The notes under the pieces: model-generated
Database searches by the model: none
What the model saw: the letters and a program-made list of their open reading frames with translations, nothing else
What the model was told of the DNA's origin: nothing
Assembly: GCA_017694735.1 (NCBI GenBank)
Contig: JADIMN010000126.1
Coordinates: 1 to 15,796, forward strand
DNA length: 15,796 bases
Source of the DNA: Candidatus Alectryobacillus merdavium
GTDB taxonomy: Bacteria > Bacillota_I > Bacilli_A > RFN20 > CAG-826
Reading direction: 5' to 3'
Shown: positions 6,214-14,667 of the stretch, in pieces
Position numbering within the stretch: position 1 is the stretch's first letter
Layout: each line of letters starts with the position of its first letter
Position numbers and translations under genes: made by a program

Positions 6214-8196
6214 CTATCTTAAATTATATTTTTCTCTAATTTCACTAATAACATCCCTTATTTCAATAGCTTTTTCAAAATTATATTCATTTGCATATTT
6301 CTTCATTTGTTTTTCTAACTCTGCAATTTCTTTTTCTATTTGTTTTTTACTTAATTGTTTTGATTTAGATTTAAATGAGGAAATAATTGTTTCACTATTA
6401 TGTATAGGTTCAAAAATAGGTTTTTCAACAGTTGTAGGAATAATTCCGTTATCTATATTATATTGTTCTTGAATGGCCCTTCTTCTAGCAGTTTCATCAA
6501 TACAATATTTCATGCTTTGAGTTATTGTATCAGCGTACATAATAACAGTACCATTAACATTTCTTGCTGCTCTTCCACAAATTTGAATTAAGCTAGTTGA
6601 TGATCTTAAAAATCCTTCTTTATCAGCATCTAAAATACATATTAAAGATAATTCTGGAATATCTAAACCTTCTCTTAATAGATTAATTCCTACTAAAACA
6701 TCATATTTTTTTCTTCTAAAATCATAAATTATTTGGGTTCTTTCAAGAGTTTTACACTCATGATGTAGATATACAACTTTATAGCCTCTTGATTTTAAAA
6801 AGTCGGTCAAATCCTCAGCCATTTTAACTGTTAAAGTAGTAATAATGGTTCTTTCATTAAGCTCTAGTCTTTTATTAATTTCATTTTGTATATCATCTAT
6901 TTGTCCTTCTGTTTTTCTAACATGAATAATTGGATCAAGCAAACCAGTTGGTCTAATAATCTGCTCTACAACTTTATTATTAGTTTTTTCTAACTCATAT
7001 GGACCTGGTGTTGCAGAGGTACATATTAATTGATTATAAATAGATTCAAACTCTTCAAATTTTAAAGGTCTATTATCAAGTGCAGTAGGTAATCTAAATC
7101 CATAATTTACAAGATTTTCTTTTCTAGATCTATCTCCAGCATACATTCCTCTTATTTGAGGAAGTGTAGCGTGTGATTCATCAACAAAAAGTAAAAAGTC
7201 TTTTGGAAAGTAGTCAATTAAACAAAATGGACGACTGCCTTTTTCTCTACCATCTATGTATAAAGAATAATTTTCAATTCCAGGACACATACCAAACTCA
7301 ATTGAAGATTCAACATCTTGTCGGACTCTCATATCAATTCTTTCCGCTTCAAGAGGTTTACCTTGGCTTTTAAAATATTCAACTCTTTCTCTGAGTTCCT
7401 CCATTATTTTGTCACAAACACTCAAAATTCTTTGATGAGTTGCGACGTGGTCATAAGCAGGAAAAATAGGAAAAGTTTTATAAGATTCGATTATTTCACC
7501 AGTTACGAAATTAACTTTTTTAATTGACTCAATTTCATCGTCAAAAATATCAACCTTTATATAAGTGTCTTTTGAACTAGCTGGCATAAATTCAATAATA
7601 TCGCCTCTAGATCTAAACAATCCTCTATCTAAATCCATATTAGTACGAGTATATTGTGCATTAACTAGTTTATTAAAAAATTCTTTAATATCAATTTTTT
7701 CACCAACTCTAATATCAAAAACTAATCTAAAATACTCATCTGGATCACTTAAACCATAAATAGATGCTACAGAACCTACTATTATAGTATCGCTTCTTTC
7801 TAAAACACTATTTATAGCACTTGTTCTTAACATTTCAATTTCTTGATTCATTACAGCATTCTTTTCTATATAAGTATCAGTTGATGGAATATATGCTTCA
7901 GGCTGATAAAAATCAAAGTTAGAAACAAAATATTCAACTCTATTATTTGGAAAAAGTTCTTTAAACTCGCTGTATAATTGACCAGCAAGTGTTTTATTGT
8001 GAACTAAAACAAGCGTTGGTTTATTAACTTTTGCAATAATATTTGCCATAGTAAAAGTTTTACCAGTACCGGTTGCACCTTGTAACACTTGGATCTTTTT
8101 ACCATCTTTTAAACCATTTAAAAGATTTTCTATAGCATGAGGTTGGTCACCAGTTGGTTTAAAATTGGAAACTAGTTCAAAATCTTTATATATCAT
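6214..8196 (-). CDS. uvrB: Excinuclease ABC subunit B
   Basis: A 660-aa UvrB, the damage-verifying helicase of nucleotide excision repair, working with UvrA and UvrC. The Walker A motif GATGTGKT (40-47), DESHATL, the helicase motif GINLLREGLDIPE and QICGRAARN are present. The C-terminal UVR domain (E-x-x-M-x-x-x-A-x-x-x-x-x-F-E-x-A, about 624-660), which contacts UvrC or UvrA, is complete. The beta-hairpin, normally VSYYDYYQPEAY, reads VSNFDFYQPEAY here (91-102): three of the four conserved tyrosines are replaced (Asn, Phe, Phe). The gene begins 5 nt after the yitT-like stop, at the end of the secA-prfB run. uvrA is not next to it in this window. Confidence 0.96.
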   Translation of the reverse strand: MIYKDFELVSNFKPTGDQPHAIENLLNGLKDGKKIQVLQGATGTGKTFTMANIIAKVNKPTLVLVHNKTLAGQLYSEFKELFPNNRVEYFVSNFDFYQPEAYIPSTDTYIEKNAVMNQEIEMLRTSAINSVLERSDTIIVGSVASIYGLSDPDEYFRLVFDIRVGEKIDIKEFFNKLVNAQYTRTNMDLDRGLFRSRGDIIEFMPASSKDTYIKVDIFDDEIESIKKVNFVTGEIIESYKTFPIFPAYDHVATHQRILSVCDKIMEELRERVEYFKSQGKPLEAERIDMRVRQDVESSIEFGMCPGIENYSLYIDGREKGSRPFCLIDYFPKDFLLFVDESHATLPQIRGMYAGDRSRKENLVNYGFRLPTALDNRPLKFEEFESIYNQLICTSATPGPYELEKTNNKVVEQIIRPTGLLDPIIHVRKTEGQIDDIQNEINKRLELNERTIITTLTVKMAEDLTDFLKSRGYKVVYLHHECKTLERTQIIYDFRRKKYDVLVGINLLREGLDIPELSLICILDADKEGFLRSSTSLIQICGRAARNVNGTVIMYADTITQSMKYCIDETARRRAIQEQYNIDNGIIPTTVEKPIFEPIHNSETIISSFKSKSKQLSKKQIEKEIAELEKQMKKYANEYNFEKAIEIRDVISEIREKYNLR

Positions 8197-8201
8197 AAAA
8201 A

Positions 8202-9203
8202 TTATTCAAAAGGATTTTCTCGTGTAAATCCTAAACCAATTACTTTCTTAGTTGGAGTAAAGGTTACAAATGCTTCAGGATCTACTTCCTCTATTTTTTC
8301 TTTTACTTTTTCATATTCTTTTTTATTAATAATCATTTTTACAACTTTTCTATCTTCTAATTTATATCCGCCTTTAACATCATAAATAGTCGTGCCTCTT
8401 TCAAGCACATTAATAAAGTAATCGTTTAATTCTTTCCACTTATTCGTAATAATTTCACAGTTTATATCATTACTTTTCATAATATAAACAACTTCAATCG
8501 TTATAGAACAAATTAATGCACTTAAAATATTAAAACAAGATGTTGCAAGATAATAAGGATTATCACTATTTTTCAAAGTAAAAACACCAATACCGATTAC
8601 AATAATAGAACCATCTAATATAAAAGTAAAAAATGATTCATTAAATTTTTTAATATATTTTTTAAATACTAAAACTAGTATATCAATACCGCCAGTTGTT
8701 CCGCCAACACTAAAAGCAATTGCGACAGATAAACCACACAAAAGACCACCAAATATAGCACAAATTAAATAATTAACTAAATAAACTCCACCATATCCAA
8801 GTTCCCCTATTTGAGAAATATTTTCAACCAAATTAATACCATCAATTTTAACAAAATATTGTCCTATACTATTTAATCCTGGGATTCTATATACAACAGT
8901 TAACAAGACTGGATATAAAAGAGTAGAAAACAAACTTCTAACAGTAACTTTTTTACCTAACGTAAAGAAAGATACAATTATTAAAATAGATGTGATTCCA
9001 TATACATAAACATCTAATAAGTTTCCGCCACTAAAATAATCAAAAATAAATGCAATACCACTAACTCCACCAGCAACAATTGAAAAAGGATCATAAAAAA
9101 TAACTGTTGAAAAAGCTAATATTAAATTAGCAAAAAATAACATTATATATTTTTGTAATATTCTTTTTGTTTTAGTACTTAATCTCTTTTTTACAGTGGC
9201 CAT
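8202..9203 (-). CDS. YitT-family membrane protein (DUF161 plus DUF2179)
   Basis: A 333-aa integral membrane protein. After a basic N-terminus there are about five or six hydrophobic segments between 20 and 242, including the family's glycine-rich stretch FSVGGTTGGIDIL (164-176). A soluble C-terminal domain follows from about 247, with TTIYDVKGGY and LGFTRENPF, matching DUF2179. Families of this type (YitT, YvjA, YqfU in Bacillus) are widespread in Firmicutes. Their substrate is not established; a transport or ligand-sensing role is inferred from the architecture. It starts 2 nt after the prfB stop with AAGGAAA as ribosome site and ends 5 nt before uvrB, so it is part of the secA-prfB transcript. 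Confidence 0.85.
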   Translation of the reverse strand: MATVKKRLSTKTKRILQKYIMLFFANLILAFSTVIFYDPFSIVAGGVSGIAFIFDYFSGGNLLDVYVYGITSILIIVSFFTLGKKVTVRSLFSTLLYPVLLTVVYRIPGLNSIGQYFVKIDGINLVENISQIGELGYGGVYLVNYLICAIFGGLLCGLSVAIAFSVGGTTGGIDILVLVFKKYIKKFNESFFTFILDGSIIVIGIGVFTLKNSDNPYYLATSCFNILSALICSITIEVVYIMKSNDINCEIITNKWKELNDYFINVLERGTTIYDVKGGYKLEDRKVVKMIINKKEYEKVKEKIEEVDPEAFVTFTPTKKVIGLGFTRENPFE

Positions 9204-9205
9204 TT

Positions 9206-10313
9206 TTACTTTTCCTTAGCTAATTTTTCTAAATAAGCGTATATAAATCCTTCTATATTACCATCCATTACACTTTCAACATTACTTTCTTCATAATTAG
9301 TTCTATTATCTTTAACTAATGTATAAGGGCAAAAGACATAAGAACGAATTTGGCTTCCCCATTCTATGTTTTTTTGTTCACCAATAATATTTTTCATTTT
9401 GTTTTGCTTTTCTTGTAGTTCCCTTTGATAAAGTTGATTTTTAAGCATTTGCATAGCAATTTCTTTATTAGATAATTGACTTCTTTCAACTTGGCAAGAA
9501 ACAACTATGCCTGTAGGTAAATGAGTAATTCTAACAGCGGTTTCGACCTTATTTACATTTTGTCCACCAGCACCGCCACTTCTATAAGTATCAATTTTTA
9601 AATCTTTTTCATTTATAACTATATTATTTGATTCATCAAAAATTGGTACAACATTAACACTTGCAAAACTAGTATGTCTTCTTGAGTTTGCATCAAAAGG
9701 GGAAATTCTAACAAGTCTATGAACGCCTTTTTCAGACTTTAACAATCCATAAGCATTTTTACCTTTAACTTGAAAAGTAACACTATTAATTCCAGCTTCT
9801 TCACCTTCTTGATAATCCACAACACTAACTTTTAAATTATTTTTTTCACAGAATCTTACATACATTCTATATAACATAGAAGCCCAATCGTGAGACTCAG
9901 TTCCACCGGCACCAGGATGAATATCAACTGTTGCATTTAATTTATCATATTCTCCAGAAAATAATACTTCCTTATTAAAAGAATCAACTTGCTTGTTAAA
10001 AGATGAAACTTCATTATCAAAAAGTTCAAGCATTTCCGTGTCGTTTTCAGAAATATCTTCTAACAAAACTTGAAGTTCTTCTAATTTTGAATTTAACGAA
10101 TTATAAGTATCATACAAATACTTTGTATTATTTAGCTCATTTACAACTTTTAAAGATGAATTCTTATCATTCCAAAAACCATCTTCGTTCATTTTTGCTT
10201 CTAATTCTTCAATAGTTTTTTTCTTCTTATCGAGGTCAAAGAGAGTCTCCGAGCTTTTTAATTACAACAGAAAGATCTTCTAATAAATTTTTATACTCGT
10301 ATCTTTCCTTCAT
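9206..10313 (-). CDS. prfB: Peptide chain release factor 2 (programmed +1 frameshift)
   Basis: RF2 releases finished proteins at UGA and UAA. The gene starts at the ATG 10313-10311 and reads 25 codons to an in-frame TGA at 10238-10236. The site is CTT TGA C, the standard autoregulatory recoding signal. Slipping forward one base at CTT joins it to the main frame at GAC (10237), giving 368 aa, the normal RF2 length. The stop-recognition tripeptide SPF is at 204-206 and the catalytic GGQ at 249-251, essentially the E. coli positions. The ribosome site AAGGAG lies in the last codons of secA, whose stop is 2 nt upstream, so the two are translationally coupled. A model starting at an internal ATG (10192) would miss the first 40 residues. 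Confidence 0.97.
10235..10250 (-). promoter_or_regulatory. RF2 +1 recoding site
   Basis: The minus strand reads GGAG (10250-10247), five bases, then CTT TGA C (10241-10235). The upstream purine block is the internal Shine-Dalgarno-like stimulator. In E. coli the block is longer (AGGGGG) and three bases from CTT; here it is shorter and two bases farther away. Low RF2 slows reading of the TGA and favours the shift, so the cell adjusts RF2 to need. Confidence 0.93.
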
Positions 10314-10315
10314 AA

Positions 10316-12799
10316 TTATTGCTCCTTCGCCGTTGTTGTTGGCGCATTTGTAGTATCGATTAAAGATTCGTCTTCTTTATTTTTACTTTCTATTTTAGGT
10401 TCTGTTTCAACAGGTTTACTATCCTTATTTTCTTCAGGGTTTGCTTGAGCGTTTACATTTAATCTAAGTTGTGCATTAACAAGATTTAAAACAACTTCAA
10501 TAGCTATAATATCAAGCATTTCATTAAACATTGAGTAACCTTCATTAACATAGTCTTGTAAAGGATTAGTTTGTGCATAGCTTCTTAAATAAATTGTATC
10601 TCTTAAAGATGCCATTTCATCAATATGTCTTGTCCAGTTTCTATCAATACATCTTAAACAAATTTGTCTTTCTACTCTTTCTTTGATATCTTTTGGCCAA
10701 GTTTTTGAATGAATTTCATACATTTGTCTTAGAAGTGAGGTTATATCACCTTTTGCATCTTCGACGCTCATTAAATCATATTGCTTATAGTCAAATGATC
10801 CATCTGGTAAAAATCTAGGCATTAATACTTTACCAAGTAATTCTCCACTAATTAATTTATCACTACTTTTTGGGTTAATTGATTTTTTACCAAGAGCTTC
10901 ACCAGCTTTATCAAACATATCATTCATAAGAGAGGTAATATCATTAGCAAAAAGAATATCATCTCTATATTGATAAATAATTTTTCTTTGTTTACTTAAA
11001 ACATCATCGTAGTCTAAAACATTTTTTCTAGTATCAAAGTTACGACCTTCAATTTTCTTTTGTGCACTTGTAATTGCTTTAGAAATTAAACTTGATTCAA
11101 TTGCTTCATCACCAAAACTCTTAAATATCTTTTTAAGATTGTCTTGACCGAACCTAATCATTAAATCATCATCTAATGAAATATAAAATCTAGAAAAACC
11201 AGGATCTCCTTGTCTTCCGCTACGTCCTCTTAATTGATTATCAATACGTCTTGATTCATGTCTTTCAGTACCAAAAACACAAAGACCACCAAGTTTTTTA
11301 ACCTCATTATCAATTTTAATATCAGTACCTCTACCAGCCATGTTTGTAGCAAGAGTAATTTGTCCCTTTTCTCCTGCGTGAGAAATAATTTCTGCTTCTC
11401 TGGCGTGATTTTTAGCATTTAACACTTCGTGTTTTAATCCAGCTTGAGTTAAAAGATTAGAAACTTCTTCACTAGACTCAACACTTGTTGTACCGATTAA
11501 TATTGGTTGACCTTTTTCATGTCTTTCCTTAACTTCTTTAACTAATGCTTTGAGCTTTGCTTCTTTAGTATTAAAAACAAAATCTAAAGCATCGACTCTT
11601 ATAACTGGTCTATTAGTAGGAATTACAACAACCCTCATATTATAAATTTTTCTAAATTCTTCTTCCTCGGTTTTTGCAGTTCCAGTCATACCAGATAATT
11701 TATCAAACAATCTAAAGAAGTTTTGATAAGTAATTGTAGCCATAGTAATAGTTTCTTGTTTAATTTTTACGCCTTCTTTAGCTTGAATTGCTTGTTGAAG
11801 GCCATCACTATATTCTCTTCCTTTTAATACACGGCCAGTGAATTGGTCGATTAATTGAATTTCGCCTTCTTTATCAACTAAATATTCAACATCTCTTCCC
11901 ATTATGTAGTTTGCTTTTAAAGCTTGGTGAATTCTATGAACTAAGTCAGCAAATTCTGGATCATATAAATTTTTAATACCAAACATTTTTTCAGCTTTAG
12001 TGTTTCCAGCATCTGTTAAGTTACAAGTTTTTGTTTTTACATCAATAGTAAAATCTGTATCTTTTTTAAGCATCTTAACAAATCTATCAGCAACTGTATA
12101 TTGGCTTGGAGAAGCTTTTGCTCCACCAGAAATAATTAAAGGAGTTCTAGCTTCATCAATTAAAATAGAGTCAGCTTCATCAATTACAGCATAGTGTAGC
12201 CCTCTTAAAACTCTTCTATCAACTGTAGGAGCCATATTATCTCTTAAATAATCAAATCCTAACTCTGCATTGGTTGTATATGTAATATCACAAGCATGAG
12301 CTTCTTTCTTTTGAGCGCTTGTTTTATCTCTTAAATTAACTCCGACACTTAGTCCTAAGAAACGATATATTTGTCCCATCCATTCAGCGTCTCTTTGTGC
12401 TAAGTATTCGTTAACTGTAACAACATGGACACCTTTCCCCTCAAGAGCATTTAAATAAACAGACATTGTTGCAGTTAATGTTTTACCCTCACCAGTTTTC
12501 ATTTCAGCAACATCGCCATTATTTAAAACTAAAGCACCAATTACTTGAACCTCAAATGGGAATTGATGAAGTGTTCTTTTTGCTGCTTCTCTTGCAACAG
12601 CGAAAGCCTCGTATTTAATATCTTGTAATGTTTTACCCTCATTTAATAAACCTTTAAAATAAGCGGTTTTATCCCTTAATTGTTCATCACTTAAAGATGC
12701 CATTTCATTTTCATAAGCTAAAACTTTTTTTGCTTCTCTTCTGTATTTTCTTAAAGCGATTTTATCAAATTGAAATATTTTATCGATTATATTTGCCAT
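10316..12799 (-). CDS. secA: Preprotein translocase ATPase SecA
   Basis: An 827-aa SecA, the ATPase motor that pushes unfolded preproteins through SecYEG. The Walker A motif MKTGEGKT (100-107), the DEAD box in VIDEADSILIDEARTP (about 205-220), ATNMAGRGTDIKI and LRGRSGRQGDPG are present. The C-terminal tail is short, charged and Thr-rich and lacks the Cys-x-Cys...Cys-His zinc/SecB motif; that is common in Gram-positives without SecB. I chose the ATG at 12799 over an in-frame GTG at 12811, because GAGGTG lies just upstream of the ATG and overlaps the GTG region. It is followed after 2 nt by prfB, the usual Firmicutes order. It follows comFC, but hpf, often found between them, is absent. Confidence 0.96.
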   Translation of the reverse strand: MANIIDKIFQFDKIALRKYRREAKKVLAYENEMASLSDEQLRDKTAYFKGLLNEGKTLQDIKYEAFAVAREAAKRTLHQFPFEVQVIGALVLNNGDVAEMKTGEGKTLTATMSVYLNALEGKGVHVVTVNEYLAQRDAEWMGQIYRFLGLSVGVNLRDKTSAQKKEAHACDITYTTNAELGFDYLRDNMAPTVDRRVLRGLHYAVIDEADSILIDEARTPLIISGGAKASPSQYTVADRFVKMLKKDTDFTIDVKTKTCNLTDAGNTKAEKMFGIKNLYDPEFADLVHRIHQALKANYIMGRDVEYLVDKEGEIQLIDQFTGRVLKGREYSDGLQQAIQAKEGVKIKQETITMATITYQNFFRLFDKLSGMTGTAKTEEEEFRKIYNMRVVVIPTNRPVIRVDALDFVFNTKEAKLKALVKEVKERHEKGQPILIGTTSVESSEEVSNLLTQAGLKHEVLNAKNHAREAEIISHAGEKGQITLATNMAGRGTDIKIDNEVKKLGGLCVFGTERHESRRIDNQLRGRSGRQGDPGFSRFYISLDDDLMIRFGQDNLKKIFKSFGDEAIESSLISKAITSAQKKIEGRNFDTRKNVLDYDDVLSKQRKIIYQYRDDILFANDITSLMNDMFDKAGEALGKKSINPKSSDKLISGELLGKVLMPRFLPDGSFDYKQYDLMSVEDAKGDITSLLRQMYEIHSKTWPKDIKERVERQICLRCIDRNWTRHIDEMASLRDTIYLRSYAQTNPLQDYVNEGYSMFNEMLDIIAIEVVLNLVNAQLRLNVNAQANPEENKDSKPVETEPKIESKNKEDESLIDTTNAPTTTAKEQ

Positions 12800-12833
12800 A
12801 TCGCACCTCACTTTTCTAAATAAAGTCTTTTAT

Positions 12834-12839
12834 ATTATA
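12834..12839 (-). promoter_or_regulatory. Possible -10 element of secA
   Basis: TATAAT (12839-12834, minus strand) lies in the 60-bp gap between comFC and secA and would give a leader of about 28 nt. No good -35 hexamer is present. The gap is nearly pure A+T and shows no convincing terminator for comFC, so read-through from comFC into secA is possible. Confidence 0.35.
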
Positions 12840-12859
12840 ATATAAAAAAATAAATAATA

Positions 12860-13522
12860 TTAATATTTATCATAAATAGTTCTTCTAGACATCAATAATA
12901 TGCGTATTTTGCGAGGGTTTTTCGCTTTTATTAATTTTAAACATGCTTTAATTGTGCTTCCACTAGTATAAACATCATCTACTAACAAAATTTTCTTACC
13001 ATTTAAGTTAGCCGATTCATCAATTTCAATATATTTATAAATGTCTCCTCTTTTATCTAGACTTAAATTGGCTTGTTTTATATCCTTTGTTTTTATTAAA
13101 CAATCTATATATTCTAAATTTAAAGATGAAAATATTTCTTTAACATGATTAAAACCTCTTCTTTGATCATGTTCTTTGAAGGAAGGAGCACAAATTATGT
13201 AATAACCGGCAAATAATAATTTTAAATAATCAACATAATAAGTCAGAAATACATCTTTTAATTCGTAGTCCATACAACCCTTAAACTGATATAAAAGCTC
13301 TTTAATTTTTTGATTATATTCGAAAATTGCAATGGTTTTTACTCCTTCAACCTTAAAAGAATAAAATTTTGGATCCATCGATTTAAGACATTTTCTACAT
13401 ATTATATTATTTGAAAAAATATTGTGAAGAGAAATCTGGTTAATTTTTTTAAAACAAATTTTGCAATAATTTTCACTTTTGAAAAGTTGTTTTATTCTGT
13501 TCTTTAATCGTATTAATTGCAT
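12860..13522 (-). CDS. comFC: Competence phosphoribosyltransferase-like protein ComFC
   Basis: A 220-aa ComFC, a cytoplasmic protein needed for natural DNA uptake in related bacteria, where it works with the helicase ComFA on incoming single-stranded DNA. The N-terminus has a four-cysteine zinc site, C20-x2-C23 and C42-x2-C45. The phosphoribosyltransferase fold follows, with RRGFNH (121-126) and the PRPP loop VDDVYTSGST (181-190) intact. The length is slightly below the usual 230-240. The chosen ATG (13522) lies 50 nt inside comFA in another frame. No later ATG keeps the zinc site, and only a weak ribosome site is seen, so translation probably depends on comFA. Confidence 0.88.
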   Translation of the reverse strand: MQLIRLKNRIKQLFKSENYCKICFKKINQISLHNIFSNNIICRKCLKSMDPKFYSFKVEGVKTIAIFEYNQKIKELLYQFKGCMDYELKDVFLTYYVDYLKLLFAGYYIICAPSFKEHDQRRGFNHVKEIFSSLNLEYIDCLIKTKDIKQANLSLDKRGDIYKYIEIDESANLNGKKILLVDDVYTSGSTIKACLKLIKAKNPRKIRILLMSRRTIYDKY

Positions 13523-14628
13523 CTAACATGTCTCTGCTTATTTTGTATGATAAAAATATAACTTCTCCATCTGGAAATTCCTTTTTTCTTCCAACTCTTC
13601 CAGAAATTTGAACAAGAGTTTGCACATCATATATTGGGTTGTATGTGTCATAAATTATTACTTGTAAATTCGAAAAAGTTACACCTCTCTCTAAAACGCT
13701 TGTTGAAACAAGAATGTTAATTTTATTATCTTTAAACTCACTAATTATTTTATTTCTTTCTTCGATTTTAGAATTCACACAGTTTATTTTTTTAAAGAAA
13801 AATCTTAAAAACGAAAACAATTTTTCACTTATATCAATTGTAGGAACAAAGACAATACACGGCTTATTTTCCTTTTCAAATTTCTTTAAATATTTTATTA
13901 AATAAATCATTTTCAAAATTCCCATTTTCCTAACAATTTTTGGAACAGGAATTGGAAAATTATGGAATCTTTTATACAAAGTAATTATTTCAAACCCTAT
14001 ATTTTTATAATTTTGTTTTTGCGTTTCTGTAATTGTAGCTGACATTAAAATTGCATTACCTTTTATTGATTTTCTTAAAAATGAGTACAAAACTTTATTA
14101 TTTTTAAAAGGAAAGGCATCTATTTCATCTAAAATAAGTAAATCAAAATAATTTTTGTATCGATATAGTTGATGTGTTGTCAATATTATGAGTTCACCAA
14201 CTAGTTTATCAGTATTTTCTCCATATACAGGAACAATTGAATTATCTTTGAATATGTTTTTAAATCTATGATAAAGTTCTATAACAACGTCTTTTCTTGG
14301 TATTGCAAAACCTACATTTAGCTTGTTTTTTATGCAAAAACCTATTATTTCAAAGCAAAGTTCTGTTTTACCAGCACCACAAACAGCATGAACTAGGGAA
14401 TTTTTCTTTTTAATAAAATTTTCTAAAAGTTTATTAGAAATTAACTTTTGTTCTTCGGTTAATTTATAATTTGCGTAATTTATAGGTTCATTAAAAACTA
14501 CATCATTAGAAGATAACTCATCTTTCGCTTTAAATCTGACACATAATCTACAATATGGTTTATTTTTAAAATATCCAATGTAACGGGGGATCTTTATTCC
14601 CACATACTTCACAAACAAATCTTTCCAT
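13473..14628 (-). CDS. comFA: Competence helicase ComFA, frame broken at a C5 run
   Basis: ComFA is a membrane-associated superfamily 2 ATPase that helps pull transforming DNA into the cell. Read from the ATG at 14628, the start gives MERFVCEVCGNKDP, half of the family's zinc finger. The frame then runs to TAA (14568-14566). Shifting forward one base in the C5 run (14589-14585) gives RYIGYFKNKPYCRLC and restores a full 384-aa ComFA. In that numbering the zinc cysteines are 6, 9, 26 and 29. Walker A CGAGKTE is at about 83-89 and the DEAD-type box DEID at 167-170. SAT is at 196-198, and ERGVTF and QISGRVGR follow. Without the shift, only a 20-aa peptide, or a protein started at TTG 14618 without the first two cysteines, could form. 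Cause unknown: mutation, base-calling error or recoding. Confidence 0.88.
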
Positions 14629-14630
14629 AA

Positions 14631-14656
14631 TCCCTATACTATATAAGTCGTAGGGA
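14631..14656 (-). promoter_or_regulatory. Hairpin covering the comFA ribosome site
   Basis: TCCCTA and TAGGGA (14631-14636 with 14651-14656) form a 6-bp stem with a 14-nt loop between rpiB and comFA. On the minus strand the 3' arm contains AGGGA, the only ribosome-site candidate for the ATG at 14628. The stem would hide it. It is too short to be more than a suggestion. Confidence 0.3.
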
Positions 14657-14667
14657 ATTTAAAGATT

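Noticed and set aside
10192..10313. prfB as a truncated gene or pseudogene starting at the internal ATG
   Set aside because: The in-frame TGA is the canonical CTT TGA C recoding site and the reconstructed protein has normal length and motif positions.
12840..12870. Terminator after comFC
   Set aside because: Only a short A/T palindrome (AATATTAATATT) is present, followed by a T-rich run; too weak to separate from background composition.
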